From Larix kaempferi (lineage: Eukaryota > Streptophyta > Pinopsida > Pinales > Pinaceae): a stretch of 64,000 nucleotides of DNA. The position numbers and the translations under genes were made by a program. Where the stretch lies: positions 1,984,001 to 2,048,000 of the forward strand of contig BSBM01001448.1 in the NCBI GenBank assembly GCA_027924585.1. Direction: 5' to 3'. The notes under the pieces were generated by a model. It saw only the letters and a list, made by a program, of their open reading frames with translations. It had not been told where the DNA came from and made no database searches. Every line of letters begins with the position of its first letter. Position 1 is the stretch's first letter. Positions 55,935 to 64,000 of this stretch are shown here, in pieces.

Positions 55935-57190
55935 TTACCATTGCAAGTTGCCAGAAATGATATCACAGCCGACGAAAAAGATGTTGCAGCCACCAGGAAA
56001 GATTCACAGCCACCGGGAAAAGGATTTACGAGATCAGGAGAAATTATGGCTGTTAGGGAAAAGTTTTACGGTGGCGGGAGATATGTCGCAGTCGCTAGGA
56101 AATATGTTGCAGCCGCCGGGAAAGATGTTGCAGCCACCAGAAAACGGTTCACGGCAGCTAGGAAAAGATTTTACGGGATCGGGAAAAATTACGGCTGTCA
56201 GGGAAAAGTTTTACGGCGGCGGGATCTATGTCACAGTCACCGTGAAATATGTTGCAGCCATCGAAAGATATGTTGCAGCTACTGGAAAATGATTCATGAC
56301 AGTCGGGAAAAAGGTTTTACGGCTATCAAAATAACAAAAGTCACGGCTGCCAGGAAAAAGTTTTACGGCGCTGGGAGATATGTCGCAGTCGCCGGGAAAT
56401 AAGTTGTAGCTATTGGAAGATATGTTGCAGCTACCGGAAAATGGTTCACAGCAGCCGGGAAAGAGGGTTTACGGCCGCTGGGAAAACTATTTTACAATTG
56501 ACGGGAAACGATAATGCGGTCGCTGGAAAATGATGTTGCAACCACTGGGACATGATGTTGCAGCCGCTGGGACATGATGTTGCAGCTGCTGGGAATGGTT
56601 CACAGCTGCTGGGAAAAAGGGTTTACGACTGTCGGGAAAACGATCTTAGGGTTGACGGAAAACGATAATGCAGCCGCTGGGAAATGATGTTGCAGCCGCT
56701 GGGACATGATGTTGCAGCCGCTGGGAATGGTTCACAGCTGCCGGGAAAAAGGGTTTACGACCGCCGGGAAAACGATTTTAGGGTTGACGGAAAATGATAA
56801 TGCAGCCGCTGGGAAATGATGTTGCAGCCGCTGGGACATGATGTTGCAGCCACTGGGAATGGTTCACAGCTGCCGGGAAAAAGGGTTTACGGCTGCCGGG
56901 AAAATGATTTTAGGGTTGACGAAAAATGATAATGCAACCGCTGGGAAATGATGTTGCAGCCGCTGGGACATGATGTTGCAGCCGCTGGGAATGGTTCACG
57001 GCTGCGGGGAAAAGTTGTTGCAGCTGCCAGAAAAGTTGTTCACGGCTGCTGGAAAAAAGGATTTTTACGTCTGTCGGGAAATATGTCACGGTTGCCGGAA
57101 AAGATATTGCAGCTGCCGAAAAATATGTCGCAGCTACCGGAAAATATGTTGCAGCTACCGGAAAATATGTCGCAGCTGCCAGATTTTTTT
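55935..57190. repeat. 22-bp satellite with 132-bp higher-order units
   Basis: Variants of a 22-bp monomer (core TGATGTTGCAGCCGCTGGGA) fill 1.25 kb. The marker TTAGGGTTGACGG recurs at 56646, 56778 and 56910, exactly 132 bp (6 x 22) apart, and a variant at 56492 lies 154 bp (7 x 22) before the first. The left half is more degenerate. The array lies between integrase and the accessory ORF of element C. Tandem repeats in the 3' region are known for Tat-type elements and can seed genomic satellites. Plus- and minus-strand ORFs here are artefacts of the repeat. Confidence 0.9.
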
Positions 57191-57407
57191 TTTCCTTTTT
57201 TTTAAGGAAAAAGGGAAATATAGCATAGGACGGCACAGGGCGACTCTCGTTTGACAGGCCCAATCTGGTCGTTCTCCTGGCGCTCCCCTGGAAATTTTTG
57301 AAAAATAACAGCAAACGAAAAGATCAAATGCAAAGAGAAGAAAAAAACAATTATACGCTACAGCAGAAAGTTATTTATGTACAGTAATTTAAAATGCGAT
57401 TTTTAGT

Positions 57408-58829
57408 TTAAGGATTGGTAAGGGCAGAGAAAAATTCGTGCTCTGATGCCAGCTGATAATCTGGATCGGCGGCAATTTGCGAAGTGAATGCATCTTTCGA
57501 AATAGGCTTATGATACAATCGCAGTCTGTGGCCATTAGCCAGTAATGGTATACGGTTTTCATCAATGGTCACTAGATGGACAGTGCCGTTGTCAAATACC
57601 CTTTCGACCAAATATGGACCCAGCCATCTTGTACGTAATTTACCTTTAAAATCCCTCTTGAACCTAGAGTCTTATAGTAACACCCAGTCTCCCTCACGGA
57701 AGATTTTCTTTTTAATAAATCGGTCATGCCAGTTGGATCTCTGTTGTTGAAGCAACATAGTCTGGTCTACTGCAGCTAACCGTTTCTCATCCAATTCATT
57801 TAGTTGATTCAATCTTCTCTTCTGGGCTTCTGTTACATCCAGATTCATTTGAGTGGCTGTCTTCAGGGTTTTGATCTCAAACTCAATTGGAAAGATGGCA
57901 CTCTTTCCATACACTAGATCATAGGGAGAGAACCCTGTGGTGTTGCGCCAAGTTGTGCAATATGCCCACAATGCATCCGGAAGCCTGTCAGCCCAATCCT
58001 TTCGATGGCTCTTAACTGTTTTAGTAAGGATTGCTTCAATAACTTTATTAGTACTTTCCACCTGACCATTGGCCTGAGGGTGGTAAGGTGAAGCTACCCT
58101 ATGCTGCACATGATACTTCCGGAGCAAGGATTCAAATTGGTGTGAGATGAATTGCGGTCCCCCATCGATAACTACTTCCTTCGGTACCCCAAAGCGGGTA
58201 AATATTTCACTGTACAGAAAATCAATCACCGCCTGGTCATTAGCCTTAGCCAAAGCTACAGCCTCTACCCACTTGGTCATGTAATCAGTACAAACCAGGA
58301 TGTAAACTTTCTGTCGGTAAGGAGGGCTGATAGGGCCAACAAAATCCAATGCCCATCTATCAAATGGTTCAACTACTACTTGGGGCTGTAGAGGCATCTG
58401 ATCTGTTTTATTAGGCTGGCCCATCCTTTGGCAGCTGTCACAGGACTAAACATACCTTTTAGCGTCCTTGAACAGAGTCGGCCAATAGTAGCCCATCTAC
58501 AGCGCTTTATGCCCTGTTCTTTTGTCTGCAAAGTGTCCCCCGGAAGGTTCATCATGACAGGATTTCAGTATGTGAAAGATCTCATCTTCCCTTACACATC
58601 TCCTAATCTCAAGATTGGGCCCTGTGTAGAAGAGATGACCATTGAGCCAACAATACCTGGCACTTTGCTGGATAATTCTTCTCTTTTCTCGTTTAGACAT
58701 GTGTGGCGGGAGATTTCCTGCAACCAAATAATTAGCAATGTCTGCATACCAGGGGGAATGAGCTGAAAGTGTGAATAGATGTTCATCTGGAAAAGAATCC
58801 TCAACAGGCGAACTGTCATCACTGTTAGT
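57408..58829 (-). pseudogene. Element C integrase
   Basis: The zinc module (around HDEPSGGHF and CDSCQ) precedes the core. In the frame from 58424, D27 (WALDFVG), D87 (VIDGGPQF) and E123 (GQVESTNK) form an intact DX35E triad. The C-terminal domain with RTRWLGPYLVERVF and HRLRLYH ends at 57408. Stops near 58497, 58446 and 57672 interrupt it; the first two match CAG-to-TAG changes. All catalytic residues remain. Confidence 0.88.
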
Positions 58830-60236
58830 GAAACGAGATAAAAAATCAGCAACAACATTTTCTTTTCCAGGTTTATCTATAATGGTAATATCAAATTCCT
58901 GCAATAATAAGAGCCACTTGGTCACTCTGGCATTGGTGACAGGTTTTTTCATTAAATATTTAATGGCAGAGTGGTCAGCGTGCACAAATGTAGGATACCT
59001 AGTAATGTAATGCCGAAATTTATTAATAGAGTAAACAATAGCAAGGAATTATTTCTCGGTAACAGTATAATTAAGTTCAGCAAGGGCTAAGTTTTTACTA
59101 ACATAATAGATGGCATAAGGTACTTGACCATCCTGCTGTCCTAGTACTGCTCCAATGGCGGTATCAGAAGCATCTGAAGAAATGTGGAAGGGTATGGTCC
59201 AATTAGGTCCCCTTAAGATAGGAGCTGTGGACAGCTTCTCTTTAAACTTATCAAACGTTGTCTGGCATGCTTCACTCCACACAAACTGTGCATCCTTCAT
59301 TAACAAAGAAAACAAAGGAGAAGCAAGTTTGGAAAATTTTTCTATAAACCTCTGATAATATCCAGCATGTCCTAGAAAACTTTGCACCTCTTTCTGAGTT
59401 GAAGGAGTCGGTATATTTTTTATCACCTTAATTTTTGAAGGATCCACTTGAATTCCATTGGTAGAGATGAAATGTCCCAATACCACCCCCTCACTCATCA
59501 TCATATGGCCTTTTTCAGTGCTTAATGAGAGGCGAGCCTGTTCGCAGTGAATTAAAACCTTCTTTAAATTTTCCAGTGCTTCCTCAAAGTCCTTGCCATA
59601 GGGAGTAAAATCGTCCGTAAAGACTTCCATACTATCATTAACTAATTCAGAGAAGATGCCAATTACAACTCTTTGGAACGTTGCTGGTGCATTACATAAA
59701 CCAAAGGGAAGCACTCTGTAGGCAAACGTTCCCCAGGGGCAAGTGAAGGTGGTCTTATCCTGGTCCTCAGGAGCAATCTGAATTTGGTTGTACCCACTGA
59801 ACCCATCTAAGAAGGAGAAGAACTTCTTCCCTGATAGGGTATCAAGTACCTGGTCAATAAAGGGCAGAGGGAAATGATCCTTTTGCATAGCTTTGTTCAG
59901 CTCCCTATAATCAACACAGACTCTCCATTTACCGTTTTTCTTGGGCACAATTACGAGTGGGGAAACCCACTCACTATCCGAAATAGGATATATAAATCCT
60001 GCTTCCAAAAGTTTCTGGATTTCCTCCTTCACTATATCCCTCATATTGGGGTTCATGCGTCGTTGGGGTTGACACACAGGCCGGGAGTCATTTTTGATAT
60101 AAATATGGTGGGTGCACAGATTAGAGGGAATACCCCTCATGTCTGTATACTCCCAGGCGAATATCCCTTTATGTTCCTTCAAGAGACTGATTAGGCGCTT
60201 TTGTTCCTCTAAGGAGAGACCAGGGTTGATATTCAA
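58830..60236 (-). pseudogene. Element C reverse transcriptase and RNase H
   Basis: A 395-aa open frame with KLLEAGFIYPISDSEWVSP, RVCVDYRELN, FLDGFSGYNQIQIAPED (D144), PFGLCNAPATFQR and the catalytic box FTDD (206-209) in place of the usual FMDD/YVDD. The aspartates are kept. RNase H begins with ISSDASDTAIGAVLGQ; a TAA at about 59049 interrupts it, and the rest continues to VVADFLSRF near 58830. Apart from this stop the RT is complete. Confidence 0.9.
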
Positions 60237-61134
60237 AGTTCTTCCAGGTTCTACCTAAATAGGAATACTTTTTGAGCTTTTCAAAACTGGGATTATGTTT
60301 GTGTCACCAACTAGTGCTTCTTCCGTAAGATTTTCTTGTTCTTCCTTACCAAGGGTAATGTTCAGGATTTGATAGACCTCTTTATCCACTGAAGCGGGTT
60401 CACTAATAAAATTACTAATAGTGTCGTCTTCTGTTTCATTTTTAAAAGTCAAGGCCTTCCCTATAGTTAATAGTGGTTGAACATCCTCCTCCTCCTCCTA
60501 CTCTATCCAAAGGGAAGTCTCAGCTTCTAGACTCGACCGAGCTGGAGGATACAGGGTGAGGTTTTTAGTCTCAGTACCATCAGATATAGTCATGGACCCT
60601 GATCGACAGCTGATGCAAGCGTTAGTTGTGGCCAACCACGGCCTCCCCAGGATCAATGGGTGTCCCCCCAGCTGTGATTTTGGTTGTAATATCAAAAAGT
60701 CAGTAGGGTACTCCCATGAATCTACTGAGATGACAAGGTTGTCCAGAATCCCTTCGGGTCTAATGGTGGATCTGTCTACCAATTCTAAGATAGTAGGGGT
60801 CGATCTAAAATTAGTGAGCCCAAGCTTCTTGACAGTCTCAATTGTTATGACATTGATCGCTGCTCCTAAATCAACTAGCACGTTGGGTATCTGCGTCTGT
60901 CCTACATGTACAGTGACAGTAGGATTTCCAGGGTCGTCGTACTTGGTCACAAAGGTTTTTCCTGTTATCAAAGCAGATAAATTCCCTATGACATGAATAG
61001 TGGGAGGATCTCTAGGTTTCCTCCCCGGTTTCTTGGTGCACAGGTCCCGAACGGTTTTAGCATAGATAGGCACGTCTTGAAGGGCTTGCAGAAGGGGGAT
61101 TTTTACATAAAGATTCTTTAACTCTCCTAAGAGG
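60237..61134 (-). pseudogene. Element C protease and linker
   Basis: The protease region (61073-60498) reads VPIYAKTVRDLCTKKPGRK, then VLVDLGAAINVIT with the DLGA active site, and LGGHPLILGRPWLATT at the C-terminal core. An acidic linker (60452-60255) joins it to RT. Stops occur at about 60498 and 60255. DLGA with ILGRPW is normal for Athila/Tat proteases, so the domain itself looks intact. Confidence 0.85.
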
Positions 61135-63342
61135 TTAAACTGAGGTTGCCCCCCCTATTTTTGGTAGAATTAGCCTCTCGGGGTATGGTGGTTTCCTTAT
61201 CAGCTGGGTAGGCTGCGTATTTTCCAATTTATTGTTAGATGTTTCAGCCGTCCCATCCAAGGGATGCTCAGCACCTTCAGTGATAGGAACTATATCGGAT
61301 GGATGCTGTGAACTCTCTCCTTCTTCATGCACAGAAGGTGGAGTATCTTCTGTAATTATGGGTTCTATTATCTTCCCAGATCGTAGACGAATATCATTAC
61401 AAGGTACAGGGGAAAGAGAGTAGGCCGGCATATTGATAGTTTCCAACTGATGGACTGTTTTATTATTCGGGTTAGGGTTAGGTTGGGCAGGCAGTTGAGG
61501 CCGTATTGGTATATTAGGGACAAAATTATTCTGCAGCTGCAGCTACGACTGCTGAGGTGGGTACTGAGGATATTGAGGAAATTGAGGGTATGGAGGTGAA
61601 TATGGTGACTTTTGAGGTGGAGGTGGTGGAGGAAACGGGTTCCCAAGATGGAAGTTACTCCATCCAGGAGACCACGACGTAGGTTGATGTGATGGCTGTG
61701 TCCAAGGACCCCATGAGTTATAATTTTGCATTGCAGGTTGGGGAGGATTTCACTGAGCATAATTTGAAGGGAATTGTGTATTCACATTTTGCATGTTATT
61801 ATTCCCATTGCTCACATTATTCAAAAATGGAAACGAGTCCAGAGGCATACCTTGATTTCGAGGCTGCCAAGGTTTCTTCTGTGCAATGAAATAGGCCGAT
61901 TCCACTTCTGGAGTTGATGCCTGCAGAACAGCCTTTACTTGAGGAAGTGAAGGGCATTCTTTCATGTCATGATTCAACTCACATAGCTGACATACTTCTA
62001 CCTTGTCAAGTGGGCATTCTTTTAGCGGATGATTCTTTCTACATCGGGGACAGAACACACCTAGTGTGATATCCTCCACTGCCTGTTTTTGTTTTGCCTT
62101 CAGGACATCAATCTCCGAAGAGATGGAGCTCATCATTTCTATTTTAAAATTTTCAAGGAGATTTCCTATCTCTGCATGGGTATCTCCTCCGTTGGATGAC
62201 TTCTGAGTCCTGTTGAAGACATCACGTTCCAGCTTATCCCGTTTGTCCCGCTTATTGTTCCTAGAAGATCCCCTGGAGTATCTCTTACATAGTTCCACAA
62301 TCTTCCCAAAAGGTTCTTTGGAGATGTCTCCCCTTCCTAGCAGATTTAACATGTCTAAACAATCATTCCTGATCCCACGAAGCAAGATTATCTTGAGCAC
62401 ATCCAGCCCCATGTTTGTCTGCCCAACTCTTTGCACATTGTACAGTAGCCTTTCTACAAAATCCTCCATACTTTCGTCCTCCTTCTGCACCATTTTGAAT
62501 AATTCCTCTCTTTTGTCCTTGGTGTTGCAATATTCCTGATATTTCTCCAGGAACACTTGTTTCATCTTATCCCAATTAGCAACGGTTCCTCCCCCAAGGC
62601 TCATGAACCATCGTAGTGCATTGTCCTTCAGGGTGGCGGGAAAAAGTTTTAGCTTTTGGGCATCGATGACATAATCATAGCTACGACAGAGGATATCGAA
62701 TTCAAAAAGGAATTCATCTGGATCTTCTGCTGCCCTTCCATGGAAGCGAGGAAACACCGATGGTGAGATGTTCTTCATAGGGGCTGTCCCTTCTGGCTGT
62801 TGAATCAGAAATTGTAATGTAGCTGTCGTTCCTTCTGGAAGGGAGTAATTTTCATGATGGTATTCCACCATTGCCTCTTCCTCGTCGGTCTCATGTCTGT
62901 TACTCATCTTCTCTTCTATATCCTCTTCTTCGTTCGTTCTTGCATTCTTTTCCTTGTTTGTAACAACTGCGTCTTCCTCAGTTGTAACAGCTGCATCTTC
63001 CTCAGTTGTAACAGCTGCGTCTTCCTCAGTCGTAGCAGCAGGTCCAGTTGTAACAGCTGCGTCTTCCTCAGCAGGGGTATACAAGGGAGTCACGGTTGCT
63101 CGTGTATTCTCCACCGTGGACGCTGGCGCCCCAGGATCAACAGGGTTTCTTCTGATAGGAGTTTCTTGATGACGATCCCTGGTGGATGAATCAGTTCTGT
63201 CAACAAGATCGTCGATGAATTCCCTTCTGCCCAATGGTGGTCCTCGACCATAACCCGAACCACCTACGCTGTTAGTATTTTGTGGGGTTCTGGGAGTTGG
63301 GAGGTCATCGCGTTTTACCCTCCTCGTATTCATGCGAACCAA
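61135..63342 (-). pseudogene. Element C gag
   Basis: Start ATG 63342, 530 residues to the first stop at 61750. The N-terminal third holds a repeated AAVTTEEDA segment (about 63,050-62,950). The gag core is PSVFPRFHGRAAEDPDEFLFEF, DNALRWFMSLG and QVFLEKYQEYC. Two zinc knuckles (CPRCRKNHPLKEC, CQLCELNHDMKEC) follow. After the stop the same polyprotein continues as a Pro/Gln/Tyr-rich region and the PPYPERL segment typical of Athila/Tat gag ends. One stop separates an otherwise complete gag. Confidence 0.88.
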
Positions 63343-63418
63343 ATCATTTCAGCAAAGAAAAGACTGACTAGAAACAATTACCAGATGCAACTAATGATTA
63401 GTGTTTAATTTTTATCCT

Positions 63419-63436
63419 TCCCCGGCAACGGCGCCA
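63419..63436 (-). other. Element C primer binding site (tRNA-Asp)
   Basis: TGGCGCCGTTGCCGGGGA on the minus strand, three bases after the LTR end, equals the complement of the plant tRNA-Asp 3' end. This PBS is used by Athila and Tat type elements. Confidence 0.88.
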
Positions 63437-63439
63437 AAA

Positions 63440-64000
63440 TGTCAAGCACCCTATATGCAGATATATTATTACCAACACACAGAGCATACGAGATTTATTG
63501 TCAACCCGAGAAAGTATTTTTATTTCAAAGGATAAATGCACAGTCTATGCTTAAACACCAAATCACTATAATTGAATACTTTTATTCTCTAACAACTATG
63601 TTCATCCCAAAGAGCTGTGTAATCCAGTTGCTGTCTAATTACTATAATTTCAATTCCTTTCTACCATGCATCAACAAGAAATAAAATAAGATTCAAAGAC
63701 AATTGCAGATACAAAGAAATCCCATTCACATCCTAGAACAAGTAACTCACTTCTTCAATCTGATCACTCTTGAAAACCATAAGCAGAAATTGAATATTAA
63801 TCTAGAAATTCAATTGCAAAGGATTGAGTTCAGCTGCTCTAAGAGATTGAATTACAAGGATGAAAATCAACAGTCATAACAGGAAAAATAAATTGCAGAG
63901 GCTCATGGGATCACAACTTAACTGGGAGATGAACAAGGATGTGTATAATTGTCACACGAATTGCATAAAGTTTCTACTCAGTTGACTGTCACCCTATATT
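63440..64000 (-). mobile_element. Element C 5' LTR, cut by the window end
   Basis: Starts (plus strand) TGTCAAGCACCCTATATGC and matches 51023-51583 with about 14 substitutions and no visible indel. The remaining ~900 bp and the second half of the element A LTR should follow outside the window. Confidence 0.92.

Larger units (their letters stand above)
51023..64000 (-). mobile_element. Element C: Athila/Tat-like gypsy element, nested in A
   Basis: Minus-strand element with a complete 3' LTR (51023-52496), an accessory ORF, a satellite-rich region, integrase, RT/RNase H, protease, gag, a tRNA-Asp PBS and the first 561 bp of its 5' LTR at the window edge. Gag with two CX2CX3HX4C knuckles, the PERL / IPLLQALQ / VPIYAKTVRDL segment between gag and protease, and the Asp PBS fit the Athila/Tat clade. 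Overlapping LTR parts differ at about 14 of 561 positions, so this is a young insertion. Confidence 0.88.

Noticed and set aside
55935-57190. CRISPR-like regular repeats
   Set aside because: The 22-bp units are directly adjacent with no unique spacers and lie in a plant retrotransposon, so this is a satellite.

Overview
The window looks like plant nuclear DNA from a large, repeat-dominated genome. The evidence is several LTR retrotransposon lineages of plant type, a class III peroxidase exon, a TRIM element, tRNA-derived SINEs, a plant mobile domain (PMD) gene and telomere-like CCCTAA motifs. A gymnosperm or another large-genome land plant is a reasonable guess, but the sequence does not prove it. 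There is no rRNA, CRISPR array, operon or intact single-copy host gene.

Left part (1-17.8 kb): AT-rich intergenic DNA with decayed insertions. These are a truncated Ty1/copia element (LTR, PBS and gag remnant, 4.2-5.9 kb), a minus-strand SINE (9.4 kb), the last exon of a class III peroxidase (11.07-11.36 kb), a SINE with a perfect 17-bp target duplication (14.0 kb), a 280-bp TRIM/SMART-like element inside a 395-bp tandem duplication (15.2-16.2 kb), and a broken Pif1-type (Helitron-like) helicase (16.7-17.5 kb).

Middle (17.8-24.8 kb): a CT-microsatellite array interspersed with telomere-like CCCCTAACCC motifs and partly organised in ~490-bp higher-order units. It is interrupted by a 1,299-bp solo LTR with a 5-bp TSD.

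Right part (24.8-64 kb): a nest of three Ty3/gypsy elements. Element A (plus strand, oldest, LTRs roughly 85% identical) runs from 24,826 and is split twice. Element B (minus strand, 25,138-40,437) sits inside its 5' part, and element C (minus strand, 51,023 to beyond the window, LTRs about 97.5% identical over the visible 561 bp) sits inside its 3' LTR. B carries gag, protease, a proline-rich linker with two extra zinc knuckles, RT, RNase H and integrase, then a second, catalytically complete RNase H downstream of integrase. It also carries an antisense PMD gene and a G-box minisatellite. A and C each carry a long sense accessory ORF downstream of pol. C also has a 22-bp satellite with a 132-bp higher-order repeat in its 3' region. 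All three polyproteins are broken by stops, and many of these stops look like CGA-to-TGA or CAG-to-TAG deamination.

The most unusual material is the accessory coding of the three gypsy elements: post-integrase RNase H behind a splice-acceptor-like tract, the antisense PMD ORF, the zinc-knuckle linker between protease and RT, and two env-position ORFs that share a short motif with PMD.
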